Part shown: in pieces, positions 1 to 9,143 of the stretch
Numbering within the stretch: the stretch's first letter is position 1
Layout of the letters: every line of letters begins with the position of its first letter
NCBI RefSeq assembly: GCF_001475935.1
Contig: NZ_LDQA01000028.1
Location: 62,001-126,000 of the forward strand
Reading direction: 5' to 3'
Length of the DNA: 64,000 bases
From: Aureimonas ureilytica
GTDB taxonomy: Bacteria; Pseudomonadota; Alphaproteobacteria; Rhizobiales; Rhizobiaceae
Translations under genes and position numbers: made by a program
Notes under the pieces: generated by a model
Databases searched by the model: none
What the model was told of the DNA's origin: nothing
What the model saw: the letters and a program-made list of their open reading frames with translations, nothing else

Positions 1-2
1 AT

Positions 3-62
3 CTTGCCCGCATCTCTTCGGGCTCGACCTCGACCATGGCGCTCGACGCCGCCAGCTTCTGA
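3..62 (+). CDS. C-terminal end of an upstream gene (partial)
   Basis: The frame is open from the left edge and stops at TGA 60-62, giving about 19 residues that end in MALDAASF. It finishes 30 bases before the thiolase start on the same strand, so it is probably the previous gene of the same operon. In related genomes an acyl-CoA dehydrogenase often precedes this thiolase, which would fit, but the fragment is too short to identify. It could also be a chance open frame. Confidence 0.45.
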   Translation, partial: LARISSGSTSTMALDAASF

Positions 63-92
63 ACCTTCTGCCGCGATCGGAAAGAGCCCGAC

Positions 93-1301
93 ATGTCTGA
101 AGCCTATATCTACGATCATGTTCGCACGCCGCGCGGCCGGGGCAAGAAGGACGGCTCGCTGCACGAGGTGCCGGCCGTGCGTCTCGCGGCCCGCGTTCTG
201 GAATCGCTGCGCGATCGCAACGGGCTCGACACCGCCGAAGTGGACGACATCATCTTCGGCTGCGTCGATCCGGTGGGCGAAGCCGGCTCGGTGATCCCCA
301 AGGCTGCCGCCTTCGAGGCGGGCTATGATTTCGCCGCGCCCGGCATGCAGATTTCGCGCTTCTGCGCCTCGGGTCTCGACGCGGTCAATCTCGGCGCGTC
401 CAAGATCGCCTTCGGCTCGGACGACATCGTGATCGCGGGCGGCGTCGAGTCCATGTCGCGCGTCGGCATGGGCATGTCGGGTGGTGCCTGGATCATGGAC
501 CCGTCGGTCGGCATCCCCGCCTATTTCATGCCGCAGGGCATCTCGGCCGATCTGATCGCCACCAAATACGGCTTCACGCGAGACGACGTGGATGCCTATG
601 CCGTGGAATCGCAGCGCCGCGCGGCGCAAGCCTGGGCTGATGGGCGCTTCGCCAAGTCCGTCATCCCCGTGCGCGATCAGAACGGACTCGTGATCCTCGA
701 TCGCGACGAGCATATGCGCCCGTCCACCGACATGCAGTCGCTGGGCAGCCTCAACGCCTCCTTCGCCGCGCATGGCGAAATGGGCGGGTATGACGCGGTC
801 GCCATTCAGGCCCATCCCGAACTCGAAAGCGTCGATCATGTCCACCATGCCGGCAATTCGTCGGGCATCGTGGACGGCGCGGGCGCGGTGCTTCTCGGCT
901 CCAAACGCGCGGGCGAAACGCTTGGGCTGAAGCCCCGTGCGCGCATCCGCACCTTCGCCAATATCGGCTCCGACCCCGCCTTGATGCTGACCGGGCCGGT
1001 GGACGTGACGAAGAAGCTCCTAGAGCGCTCCGGCATGGCGCTCTCCGACATCGACCTGTTCGAGTTGAACGAGGCCTTCGCGGCGGTCGTCCTGCGCTAT
1101 TGCCAGGCCTTCGACATCGATCCGGCGATCATGAACGTGAATGGCGGAGCCATCGCCATGGGTCATCCGCTCGGTGCGACGGGCGCGATGATTCTGGGCA
1201 CGGTGCTGGACGAGTTGGAGCGACAGGACAAGCAGACTGCGCTCGTCACGCTCTGCATCGGCGCGGGCATGGGCACGGCCACCGTCATCGAGCGCGTGTG
1301 A
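93..1301 (+). CDS. fadA: Acetyl-CoA acyltransferase (thiolase, FadA type)
   Basis: A 402-residue thiolase. It cleaves 3-ketoacyl-CoA with CoA to acetyl-CoA and a shortened acyl-CoA, the last step of beta-oxidation, in the cytosol. The acyl-accepting cysteine lies in the motif [11 protein letters not shown] (C91). The histidine of GHPLGATGA (H358) and the second cysteine of [10 protein letters not shown] (C388) complete the catalytic set, and the length is normal for the family. A purine-rich GGAAAGAG stretch precedes the ATG. The partner multienzyme begins at 2283 on the same strand, but a minus-strand EAL gene separates them, so simple cotranscription is unlikely. A biosynthetic acetoacetyl-CoA thiolase role cannot be excluded; the FadB neighbour favours degradation. 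Confidence 0.93.
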   Translation: MSEAYIYDHVRTPRGRGKKDGSLHEVPAVRLAARVLESLRDRNGLDTAEVDDIIFGCVDPVGEAGSVIPKAAAFEAGYDFAAPGMQISRFCASGLDAVNLGASKIAFGSDDIVIAGGVESMSRVGMGMSGGAWIMDPSVGIPAYFMPQGISADLIATKYGFTRDDVDAYAVESQRRAAQAWADGRFAKSVIPVRDQNGLVILDRDEHMRPSTDMQSLGSLNASFAAHGEMGGYDAVAIQAHPELESVDHVHHAGNSSGIVDGAGAVLLGSKRAGETLGLKPRARIRTFANIGSDPALMLTGPVDVTKKLLERSGMALSDIDLFELNEAFAAVVLRYCQAFDIDPAIMNVNGGAIAMGHPLGATGAMILGTVLDELERQDKQTALVTLCIGAGMGTATVIERV

Positions 1302-1349
1302 GGCAAGGAGGCCATGGACTCCCCTCGCCTTCCACTGACAGGCAAGTTC

Positions 1350-2138
1350 TCAGCAGACCTGCACGCCGAGTTGTGCGGCCATGTCATGGGCGCTGCGCAG
1401 GTTGAGCTGGGGCAGCGCTTCGAAAGCGGGGCGGGCGAAGTAATAGCCCTGGAAGAGATGGATGCCGGCCGTCTGGAGAATGGTGAACTCGGCCTCCGTC
1501 TCCACGCCCTCGGCCAGAACCTCGATGTTCAGGGCGCGGGCGGCAGCGGCGATGGTGGCCACGACCACCTGCCGGGGGTAGCTCGTATCGATGCCGCGCA
1601 GAAGCTTCATGTCGAGCTTGATCAGGTCCGGCTGGAAATCGACCAAAAGGCCGAGCCCTGCATAGCCGGCGCCGAAATCGTCCAGCGCGGTCACGAAGCC
1701 CTGCCGGCGATATTCGGCGAGGATGCGCTGGAGATGGCCGGTATCGACGATCTCCTCGCTCTCGGTGAACTCGAACATCAGCGCGTTCAGCGGGAAAGCG
1801 TGCCGACGGGCGGCCAGAAGCGTGGCGCGCAGGCAGGCGGCGGGCTCGTAGACGGCATTGGGCAGGAAGTTGATCGACAGGCGAAGGTTCTCGCCGTGAG
1901 GAAACAAGCGGGCCGCCAGTTCGATCGCCTTGGTACGGCAGAGTTGGTCGAAGCGGTATTTCTGCGTGTCGTTGACCTTGGACAGGATGCTGTAGGCCCC
2001 CTCGCCCGCGAGGCCTCGGATCAGCGCCTCATAGCCCCAGACGCGCGACTCGCGCACGTCGAAGATCGGCTGAAAAGCCATCGAGAAGTCGAAGTCCAGC
2101 GCTTCGCCCGAACGGCATCCCTCGCATCCGCCGCTCAT
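1350..2138 (-). CDS. EAL-domain cyclic-di-GMP phosphodiesterase
   Basis: A stand-alone EAL domain of 262 residues that hydrolyses c-di-GMP to pGpG. The expected active-site elements are all present in order: YEALIRG, the asparagine of [16 protein letters not shown], the metal-binding pair in [12 protein letters not shown], the lysine of [16 protein letters not shown] and QGYYFARP. It therefore looks catalytically competent. There is no GGDEF, PAS or membrane segment; a short N-terminal CEGC motif could bind metal or sense redox, which is inference. An upstream in-frame ATG exists at 2165, but AAAGGGA seven bases before 2138 marks the better start. The gene is convergent with the thiolase and divergent from fadB. 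Confidence 0.9.
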   Translation of the reverse strand: MSGGCEGCRSGEALDFDFSMAFQPIFDVRESRVWGYEALIRGLAGEGAYSILSKVNDTQKYRFDQLCRTKAIELAARLFPHGENLRLSINFLPNAVYEPAACLRATLLAARRHAFPLNALMFEFTESEEIVDTGHLQRILAEYRRQGFVTALDDFGAGYAGLGLLVDFQPDLIKLDMKLLRGIDTSYPRQVVVATIAAAARALNIEVLAEGVETEAEFTILQTAGIHLFQGYYFARPAFEALPQLNLRSAHDMAAQLGVQVC

Positions 2139-2282
2139 TCGACGTCCCTTTACTGCTCGCTTCACGGCGACAACTTAACTGTCGCTCTCTTAGCAAAGTC
2201 TGAAGTTGTGCCGGTTTGCCCTTAGCCGGCCCCCAAAATTGAACCACGGTTTGTCTTGAATCATCCTTTTCGGGAAGCTGGT

Positions 2283-4484
2283 ATGACCTACAAGAACTTC
2301 TCCCTCGGCCCGAACGAAGACGGTCTCGTCACCGTCATCTGGGACATGCCGGATCGCTCGATGAACGTCTTCACCGAAGAGGTGTTGGGCGAGATCGAGG
2401 CCATGGTGGATGCCTTCGCCACTGATGCAAGCGTGAAGGGCGTCGTCCTCACCTCCGGCAAGGCGGGCTCGTTCACCGGCGGCGCCGATCTCAAGATGCT
2501 GCGCGGCATGTTCGATACGTTCGAGGCCAAGCGCGGCGAGAACAGGGACGCGGCGGTCGCGGAACTGTTCGAGCGCTGCGGCGAGATGGGGCGCATCTGG
2601 CGCAAGCTGGAAACCTCCGGCAAGCCCTATGTCGCGGCGATCAACGGCACCTGCATGGGCGGCGGCTTCGAGCTGGCGCTCGCCTGCCATGGCCGCGTCG
2701 CCGCCGACAGCGCCAAGATGGGCTTGCCGGAGGTCAAGGTCGGCATCTTCCCCGGCGCGGGCGGCACGCAGCGCGTGCCTCGCCTCACCGACACGCAGTC
2801 CGCCCTCCAGATGCTCCTGAAAGGCGAGACCCTATCGGCCGCCAAGGCCAAGTCGATGAAGCTGATCGACGAGGTGGTGCCGGCAGACCAACTGGTCGAA
2901 AAGGCCAAGGACATGCTGCGCGCCGGGCTGAAGCCGGTGAAAGCCTGGGACGAAAAGGGCTTCAAGCTGCCCTCCGGCCCCGTCTACTCTCCAGCGGGCG
3001 CGCAGGTCTGGCCGGCGGTCGCCTCGCTTTATCGCAAGGAAACCGCCGACAATTACCCCGGCGCGCGCGCCATCGTGAAATGCGTCTATGAGGGCCTGCT
3101 CCTGCCCATCGACCAGGCGCTCAAGGTCGAGCAGCGCTATTTCGCGGAAGTGCTCCAGACCACCGAAGCGGCGATGATGATCCGCTCGCTCTTCGTTTCC
3201 ATGCAGGCGCTGAACAAGGGCGCGCGCCGCCCGGCCGGCGTGCCGGATCGCACGCCCCGGCGCGTCGGCATTCTGGGCGCCGGCTTCATGGGCGCGGGCA
3301 TTGCCTATGTCGCGGCGAAAGCCGGGCTCGATGTGGTGCTGATCGATCGGGATCAGGCCGCCGCCGACAAGGGCAAGGCCCATTCCGCCTCGCTGATGGA
3401 CGGCCTCGTCAAGAAGGGCCGCGCCAAGCCGGCCGAGGCCGAAGCGGTTCTCTCGCGCATCAACGCAACGCCCGACTATGCGGCGCTGGCGGACGCCGAT
3501 CTCGTGATCGAAGCGGTGTTCGAGGATCGCGCGGTCAAGGGCGAGGTGACGCGCAAGGCCGCCGAGGCCATGAAACCCGACGCGATCTTCGCCTCCAACA
3601 CCTCCACCCTGCCCATCACCAGCCTTGCCGACGCCTTCCCCGAGGCGACACGTTTCATCGGCATCCATTTCTTCTCGCCCGTCGACAAGATGATGCTGAC
3701 CGAGATCATTCTCGGCAAGGAAACGGGCGACGAGGCCCTGGCGACGGCGCTCGATTTCGTGCGCGCCATCAAGAAGACGCCCATCGTCGTCAACGACACG
3801 CGCGGCTTCTTCGCCAATCGCTGCGTCCTGCGCTACATGACGGAAGCCTACGACATGCTGGTGGAAGGCGTGCCGCCGGCCATGATCGAGAATGCCGCGA
3901 AATTCGCCGGGATGCCGGTCGGCCCGCTGGCGCTGAACGACGAAACCGCCGTCGATCTCAGCCATCGCATCATGAAGGCGACCATGCGCGACGAGGGCGA
4001 AGATGCCATCGACCCGCGCCATTTCCAGTTGATCGACGCGATGGTGACCGAAGACGGCCGCCTCGGCCGCAAGGCGGGCAAGGGCTTCTACGACTACCCC
4101 GAAAAGCCCGCCAAGAAGCATCTCTGGGCCGGACTGAAAGAGAAGTTCCCGCAGCAGGCCCCGGATGCGGTGGACTTCGCCGAGCTGAAGCAGCGCTTCC
4201 TCGTGACCATGGCGCTGGAAGCGGCCCGCACCATGGAAGAAGGCGTCGTGACCGACCCGCGCGAAGCCGATGTCGGCTCGATTCTGGGCTTCGGCTACGC
4301 GCCTTACACGGGCGGCACCATCTCCTATATCGACGGGATGGGCGTGAAGGCCTTCGTGGCGCTGTGCGAGAAGCTCGAAGCCAAGCATGGCGAGCGCTTC
4401 CGCCCGACGCCGCTTCTGCGGGAGATGGCCGAGCGAGGCGAGAGTTTCTATTCGCGCTTCGGCGGCGAGGCTCTGGCCGCCTGA
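2283..4484 (+). CDS. fadB: 3-hydroxyacyl-CoA dehydrogenase / enoyl-CoA hydratase multienzyme
   Basis: A 733-residue two-domain protein that hydrates enoyl-CoA and then oxidises the 3-hydroxyacyl-CoA with NAD+, supplying substrate to the thiolase at 93-1301. The N-terminal crotonase half carries the oxyanion-hole segments GGADLKML and GTCMGGGFELALA. The Rossmann glycine motif GILGAGFMGAG lies at about residue 329, followed by FASNTSTLPI, GIHFFSPV with the catalytic histidine, and a C-terminal dehydrogenase domain. Length matches FadB/FadJ-like proteins of Rhizobiales. Translation is placed at the internal ATG 2283 because GGGAAGC sits just before it; an in-frame ATG at 2256 has no such site. 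It could equally be called fadJ. Confidence 0.93.
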   Translation: MTYKNFSLGPNEDGLVTVIWDMPDRSMNVFTEEVLGEIEAMVDAFATDASVKGVVLTSGKAGSFTGGADLKMLRGMFDTFEAKRGENRDAAVAELFERCGEMGRIWRKLETSGKPYVAAINGTCMGGGFELALACHGRVAADSAKMGLPEVKVGIFPGAGGTQRVPRLTDTQSALQMLLKGETLSAAKAKSMKLIDEVVPADQLVEKAKDMLRAGLKPVKAWDEKGFKLPSGPVYSPAGAQVWPAVASLYRKETADNYPGARAIVKCVYEGLLLPIDQALKVEQRYFAEVLQTTEAAMMIRSLFVSMQALNKGARRPAGVPDRTPRRVGILGAGFMGAGIAYVAAKAGLDVVLIDRDQAAADKGKAHSASLMDGLVKKGRAKPAEAEAVLSRINATPDYAALADADLVIEAVFEDRAVKGEVTRKAAEAMKPDAIFASNTSTLPITSLADAFPEATRFIGIHFFSPVDKMMLTEIILGKETGDEALATALDFVRAIKKTPIVVNDTRGFFANRCVLRYMTEAYDMLVEGVPPAMIENAAKFAGMPVGPLALNDETAVDLSHRIMKATMRDEGEDAIDPRHFQLIDAMVTEDGRLGRKAGKGFYDYPEKPAKKHLWAGLKEKFPQQAPDAVDFAELKQRFLVTMALEAARTMEEGVVTDPREADVGSILGFGYAPYTGGTISYIDGMGVKAFVALCEKLEAKHGERFRPTPLLREMAERGESFYSRFGGEALAA

Positions 4485-4496
4485 TCCATCAGAAAA

Positions 4497-4519
4497 GGGC
4501 GGCTCGCATCGGGCCGCCC
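4497..4519. terminator. Bidirectional terminator between fadB and yihY
   Basis: A perfect 7-bp stem (GGGCGGC 4497-4503 with GCCGCCC 4513-4519) and a 9-base loop lie between two convergent genes. Four A residues precede it, so the minus-strand transcript ends in TTTT. On the plus strand the T tract is weak (ATTCCTT). It should serve yihY best and fadB partly. Confidence 0.75.
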
Positions 4520-4545
4520 CATTCCTTATCGAAACAGGCTGGAAA

Positions 4546-5574
4546 TCATCCCGCGCGCTTTTCGCGCGCGAGGCTGCGGCCGATCGTATCGGCCACCCGC
4601 GCACCGCGCGCGCCGAGCGGCTTTTCGGGTTCGTCCGTCGTGTCGATCGCGGTTTGATGTTCCATCTCGGCATTGATCTCCGCGCCGATGATGAAGATGG
4701 TCGAAGAGAGCCAGACCCACATCATGAAACCGACCACCGCGCCGAGCGAACCATAGGTCGCGCCGTAATTGGCGAAGTTCTGGAGATACCAGGAGAAGCC
4801 CATGGAGGCGGCCAGCCAGATGGCGGCGGTGAGCGTCGCGCCGAAGAAGACCCATTTCCAGCGCGCCCGCGCCCGGCTCGGCCCATAGCGATAGACCATG
4901 CTGATGCCGCCGACCGCGAGGGCGAAGACGATTGGCCAGCGCGCGGCGGCCACGAGTTCGTCGGTCAGGCTTTCCGCGCCGATCAGGTTCATGATGATCG
5001 GCACCACGCCGACCGAGACGAACATGACGATGCCGATGAAGACCGCGCCCATGGTGAACAGAAAGGCGACCGCATTGAGCTTCAGGAAGGAGCGCATTTC
5101 CTGCTCGCCATAGGCGACGTTCATCGCCTCGAACAGAGTCTTCACGCCATTATTGGCGCTCCACAGCGAGAACAGAAGGCCCGAAACGAAGCCGATCGAG
5201 AGCGAGGCGGGATCGCGCGTCACGAGATATTCGAGCTGGGAGGTGAGGATTTCGGTGCCCGCGCGCGGCAGGAACTGGCCGATATAAGCGATATGATCGG
5301 CAATCGTCTTGGGGTCCGCCACGATGCCGTAGAAGGACACGAAGACAGCCAGCGCGGGAAACAGCGCGAGCAGGAGATAGAAGGTCGCGCCCGCGGCGAT
5401 CAGCATCACCCGGTCCTCGAAGAACGAGTACCAGAGCCGCCAGGAAATGTCCTTCCAGCCCTTCCAGGGAATGCCGAGCGGCCCGCTCGCGTCACGCCCG
5501 CGCCCGGGCTCGCTGGCGCGGCGGCGTGTTTCCTCGCTCGTGTTGGGTGCAAAGCGCAAACCCGGCGCAGGCAT
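4546..5574 (-). CDS. yihY: YihY/BrkB-family inner-membrane protein
   Basis: A 342-residue integral membrane protein of the YihY/UPF0761 (formerly RNase BN/BrkB) family, whose molecular function is not settled. The first hydrophobic segment (DRVMLIAAGATFYLLLALFP) has the family signature; further segments and the motif YGSLGAVVGFMMWVWLSSTI follow. The N-terminal 40 and C-terminal 35 residues are charged and probably cytoplasmic. GGGGAG lies six bases before the ATG. It diverges from the S24 regulator across about 260 bp and ends at the shared terminator with fadB. Confidence 0.88.
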   Translation of the reverse strand: MPAPGLRFAPNTSEETRRRASEPGRGRDASGPLGIPWKGWKDISWRLWYSFFEDRVMLIAAGATFYLLLALFPALAVFVSFYGIVADPKTIADHIAYIGQFLPRAGTEILTSQLEYLVTRDPASLSIGFVSGLLFSLWSANNGVKTLFEAMNVAYGEQEMRSFLKLNAVAFLFTMGAVFIGIVMFVSVGVVPIIMNLIGAESLTDELVAAARWPIVFALAVGGISMVYRYGPSRARARWKWVFFGATLTAAIWLAASMGFSWYLQNFANYGATYGSLGAVVGFMMWVWLSSTIFIIGAEINAEMEHQTAIDTTDEPEKPLGARGARVADTIGRSLAREKRAG

Positions 5575-5837
5575 TGTCGTCTCCCCGAAGCGCGGGCCTG
5601 ACTTGCACCCGCCAACTCCCTAAAATGCCACATTTCGCCGGGCGGTTCCCGACAAGCCTGTGGGAAACTCGTGTCCGATGGATTGCGACGATCCGCGCGC
5701 AAAGCGCGTGGAAAAGCCCGCATACCATCACTTCTGGGTCTCGACACGCTCCACGGCGCCCCGTAAAGAAGGGAAATCTCAAGGATAATATTCCTCGCTT
5801 CTTTTCTCCAGCCGCACCGACCTTCGGGACGATCCGC
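5575..5837. promoter_or_regulatory. Divergent intergenic region, yihY / S24 regulator
   Basis: Both flanking genes start outwards from this 263-bp stretch, so it must hold promoters for each. The near-palindrome AGGATAATATTCCT around 5782-5795 contains a -10-like ATAAT and lies 43 bases before the regulator start, so it could be its promoter or autoregulatory operator. That is inference; no clear -35 was identified. Confidence 0.4.
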
Positions 5838-6482
5838 ATGTTTTCCCACGAGCGCATCTGGACGGCGATCGACCTTCTGGCCGCCAAGTACAAGCTGACC
5901 GCCTCGGGCCTCGCCCGCAAGGCCGGGCTCGACCCCACGACCTTCAACCGCTCCAAGCGCTTTGCCAGCGACGGACGGCCGCGCTGGCCCTCGACGGAAT
6001 CGATCTCGAAGATCATCGAGGCGACGGGTGTGTCCTTTTCCGAGTTTTCGGCCTTTCTCGGCAGTGGCCTGTCGCCTGCGAGCGTGCCGGTGCGCGCGCC
6101 GCTGTCGGTTCCGCTGCTCGGCTTTGCGGAAGCGGGCGTCGGCGGCTTCTTCGACGATGCGGGCTTTCCGGTCGGTCAGGGCTGGGACGAGATCGAACTG
6201 CCGGGCCAGGACGGAACGCTCTACGCCTTGGAAGTGTCGGGCCAGTCGATGATGCCGCTTTACCGGGAGGGCGATGTGGTGATCGTCTCGCCCACCGCCT
6301 CGGTGCGCCGGGGCGACCGCGTCGTCGCCAAGACGCGCGATGGCGAAGTCATGGTCAAGATCCTGCAAAGGCGCACCGCCAAGACGGTGGAACTCGCCTC
6401 CGTGAACCCAGACTTCCCCGACCGCCAGTTCGCCGCCGCCGACATCGAATGGATCGCGCGTATTCTCTGGGCCAGCCAGTAA
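5838..6482 (+). CDS. LexA-like transcriptional regulator with S24 peptidase domain
   Basis: A 214-residue protein. The N-terminal helix-turn-helix reads through LAAKYKLTASGLARKAGLD and the C-terminal half is an S24 (LexA/CI-type) peptidase. The serine nucleophile is in SGQSMMP (S137) and the general-base lysine in VVAKTRDGE (K165), so self-cleavage looks possible. There is no LexA-type winged helix, and the pattern matches the short phage-repressor-like S24 proteins common in Rhizobiales. The frame is open far upstream, but only the ATG at 5838 gives a sensible N-terminus and leaves room for a promoter. No target is visible in the window apart from its own promoter region. Confidence 0.85.
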   Translation: MFSHERIWTAIDLLAAKYKLTASGLARKAGLDPTTFNRSKRFASDGRPRWPSTESISKIIEATGVSFSEFSAFLGSGLSPASVPVRAPLSVPLLGFAEAGVGGFFDDAGFPVGQGWDEIELPGQDGTLYALEVSGQSMMPLYREGDVVIVSPTASVRRGDRVVAKTRDGEVMVKILQRRTAKTVELASVNPDFPDRQFAAADIEWIARILWASQ

Positions 6483-6552
6483 GCGGGACCTTGCTTATTC
6501 CAAAAGGGTGAAGGCACGCTAATTGAGGTCGTCGGCAAACCGGGGAATGGCC

Positions 6553-7341
6553 ATGCAATCCTTTCGAATCGCGCTGGGGCTTTGCGCGCTTCTTCTGGCT
6601 TGGGTGCTGCTTCTGCCCAACCATGCGCTGGGTCCGGTGGAACGGCGGGAGGCCATCGCGGACATTCGGCCCGTCGCGCCCGTAACGAAGATCAGCGAGA
6701 CGACGTCAGCCCACGAAGGCACGCCCGAAAGCATAGTCGGCCCCGTCCGAACGATCGGCCCCGTCGCGGTCGAACTGTCCGGCCCGCTCCAGCGCCTGCC
6801 AGCGGTCACATCCGGCGCGGCCGAGCCCGTGGTTGCCGAGGTGCCGGCAGCGGCTCCCGCGCCCAATGCGGTGGCGGAGGGAGAAACCGCAGCCGCCGAA
6901 GCCAGCGCTACGCCGGTTGCCGAGCAGAAAGCCGAAGCCGACACGGAGGGGACGCGTCACTACCCCTTCCCCATCGCGATCGACAGCGGCACGATCCGCT
7001 CCGGCGAAAACACGATCCATATTGCCGGGGTCGAGCCCATCGCGCCGGACGCGCGCTGCGCCGACGGACCGCGATCCTGGCCCTGCGGCGTTCGAGCCCG
7101 CACGGAGTTCCGTGCTTGGCTGCGGGGGCGCACACTCTCCTGCGACCCCGCCGAGGCCTCGTCTCCCGAGGGTCCGACCGCCTGCCGGCTAGGAGAAGAG
7201 GATGTGGGCGAGTGGCTGGTGCGCAATGGCTGGGCGAATGCCGAGCCCGGCAGCCGCTATGCGACCAGCGCCGATCAGGCGCGCAAGGCGGGGCGTGGCA
7301 TCTGGCAGTTCGAGATCACCCAGCAGGGCGCGTTGCAATAA
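6553..7341 (+). CDS. Exported SNase-fold (thermonuclease-like) protein, probably catalytically altered
   Basis: 262 residues: an N-terminal hydrophobic segment (FRIALGLCALLLAWVLLLP) that is a signal peptide or anchor, a 100-residue Ala/Pro/Glu-rich linker, and a C-terminal domain resembling staphylococcal nuclease (TIHIAGVEPIAP, WPCGVRAR, NGWANAEPGSRY, ARKAGRGIWQ). The domain carries three to four cysteines likely to be disulfide-bonded in the periplasm. At the places where the nuclease has its catalytic arginine and glutamate (RLxxIDTPE pattern) this protein has H and A, so hydrolytic activity is doubtful. GGGGAA five bases before 6553 favours that ATG over 6547. The final residues and function are otherwise unassigned. 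Confidence 0.75.
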   Translation: MQSFRIALGLCALLLAWVLLLPNHALGPVERREAIADIRPVAPVTKISETTSAHEGTPESIVGPVRTIGPVAVELSGPLQRLPAVTSGAAEPVVAEVPAAAPAPNAVAEGETAAAEASATPVAEQKAEADTEGTRHYPFPIAIDSGTIRSGENTIHIAGVEPIAPDARCADGPRSWPCGVRARTEFRAWLRGRTLSCDPAEASSPEGPTACRLGEEDVGEWLVRNGWANAEPGSRYATSADQARKAGRGIWQFEITQQGALQ

Positions 7342-7378
7342 CCGGCGTGAGCCGAAGCGCCCACGCCGATCAGCCCAT

Positions 7379-9040
7379 TCAGGCGAGCGGCTGAAGCCGG
7401 CCTTCCAGCGCATCGCGGATCAGCTTGCGCGTTTCTTCGATGCCATAGAGCGCGACGAAGGAGCCGAAGCGCGGCCCGCGCTCCTGCCCGATCAGGATTT
7501 GGTAAAGCGCCGAGAACCATTCGAGCGAGACGCCGGGGCCGCCATCCGGGCCCTTCTTCTTGGCGTCCTGATAGCGCTCGATCGGGCGGGCGACGTCGAG
7601 CACCGCGTCCTGGATCGCGCCCGCATCGGCGTCGGGCGCCAGCGCCGCCAGCTTCTGCTCCAGCGTTTCGAGCGCGGCGCGCTCCACCTCGTCCGGTGCG
7701 CGGAAACGCTTGGTCGGCCGCACGAAGTCCTCGAAATATCGCAGCGCATAGGTCACGAGCCGGTCGAGCTCGGGATCGGTCTCGGCGGTGACGCCCGGCG
7801 CATAGCGCGAGATGAAGCCCCAAAGGGTCTTCGCGTCCGATGCGTTGGAAGCCGAGACGAGGTTCAGAAGCAGCGCGAAGGGCACCGCGATCCCCTTCAC
7901 CGGAGGCTCGCCCGCGTGAATATGGAAGACCGGGTTCTGAAGGCGGGACTTCGCGTCCTGCCGATCGAAGGCGCTGGCGAAGGCGTAGTAATCCTCCACC
8001 GCCTTCGGGATCACGTCGAAATGCAGGCGCTTGGCCGCGCGCGGCTTGTTGAACATGTAGAGCCCAAGGCTCTCAGGCGAGGCATAGGTCAGCCATTCCT
8101 CGATCGACAGGCCATTGCCCTTGGACTTGGAAATCTTGGCGCCTTCGGCGTCGAGGAAGAGTTCGTAGACGAAATGCTCCGGCGCTTCGCCGCCGAGGAT
8201 TTCGCAGATCTTGTCATAGACGCCGGCATTGGTCTGATGATCCTTGCCGAACATCTCGAAATCGACGCCGAGCGCGGCCCAGCGCATCCCGAAATCCGGC
8301 TTCCACTGAAGCTTCACCGCGCCGCCGGTCACCGGCAGGGTCGTCTCGCTGCCATCCTCGTCGAGGAAGGTGACAGTGCCCGCCTTGGCATCGACATGCT
8401 TCATCGGCACATAGAGCACCCGGCCGGTCTTGGGCGAGATCGGCAGGAACGGGCTGTAGGTCGCCTGACGCTCAGTCCCGAGCGTCGGCAGCATCACGCC
8501 CATAATGTCCTCGTAGCGCTCGGCCGCGCGCAAAAGAACCTCGTCGAAACGGCCCGAGCGATAGTAATCCGTCGCGCTGGCGAACTCGTATTCGAAGCCG
8601 AACGTATCGAGAAAGCGGCGGAGCATGGCATTGTTGTGCTCGGCAAAGCTTTCGCCCTCGCCCCCGAACGGATTCGGCACGTCGGTCAGCGGCCTCTGGA
8701 GATAGGGCTCCAAAGCGGCGCGGTCGGGCACGTTTTCCGGGATTTTGCGCATCCCGTCCATGTCGTCGGAAAAGCAGATGAGGCGCGTCGGCACCGCATC
8801 GTCGGTCAGAACACGGAAGGCGTTGCGCACCATGGTCGTGCGCGCCACTTCGCCGAACGTGCCGATATGGGGCAGGCCGGACGGGCCGTAGCCCGTTTCG
8901 AACAAGGCCTCGGACTTGCCCGTGCGCTCCAGGCGCTTCACGATCTTGCGCGCTTCCTCGAAGGGCCAGGCATTGGAGGTCAGGCCTTCCGTACGGATCG
9001 TGGCGTCGTGGAAGACGGAAGGCCGCGCGGCGTCGGACAT
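7379..9040 (-). CDS. lysK: Lysyl-tRNA synthetase, class I
   Basis: A 553-residue class I LysRS that charges tRNA-Lys with lysine using ATP. The HIGH-type motif is PHIG (residues 57-60) and the KMSKS-type loop is KISKS (302-306). Many alphaproteobacteria and archaea use this class I enzyme in place of the class II LysS, and the length is typical of the bacterial form. AAGGAAC lies upstream of the ATG. The gene ends 37 bases from the convergent nuclease-fold gene and lies about 100 bases downstream of the binding-protein gene on the same strand. Confidence 0.95.
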   Translation of the reverse strand: MSDAARPSVFHDATIRTEGLTSNAWPFEEARKIVKRLERTGKSEALFETGYGPSGLPHIGTFGEVARTTMVRNAFRVLTDDAVPTRLICFSDDMDGMRKIPENVPDRAALEPYLQRPLTDVPNPFGGEGESFAEHNNAMLRRFLDTFGFEYEFASATDYYRSGRFDEVLLRAAERYEDIMGVMLPTLGTERQATYSPFLPISPKTGRVLYVPMKHVDAKAGTVTFLDEDGSETTLPVTGGAVKLQWKPDFGMRWAALGVDFEMFGKDHQTNAGVYDKICEILGGEAPEHFVYELFLDAEGAKISKSKGNGLSIEEWLTYASPESLGLYMFNKPRAAKRLHFDVIPKAVEDYYAFASAFDRQDAKSRLQNPVFHIHAGEPPVKGIAVPFALLLNLVSASNASDAKTLWGFISRYAPGVTAETDPELDRLVTYALRYFEDFVRPTKRFRAPDEVERAALETLEQKLAALAPDADAGAIQDAVLDVARPIERYQDAKKKGPDGGPGVSLEWFSALYQILIGQERGPRFGSFVALYGIEETRKLIRDALEGRLQPLA

Positions 9041-9143
9041 TCGCTCAAGTTCCTTGGGGCTGGTGGGCGGCGCGTCCCGCGCGCCCGGCGTCTCGTAAGG
9101 TTCGGTCTATGGGGTGGCCGGGCGCTTCGTCAACAAAGAGGCA

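Noticed and set aside
2832-4673. Long open frame opposite fadB
   Set aside because: It is a GC-skewed antisense frame without motifs or a ribosome-binding site; fadB is certain.
7344-7367. GGCGTG/CACGCC hairpin between the nuclease-fold gene and lysK
   Set aside because: Only six pairs with a 12-base loop and no T run on either strand; too weak to call a terminator.
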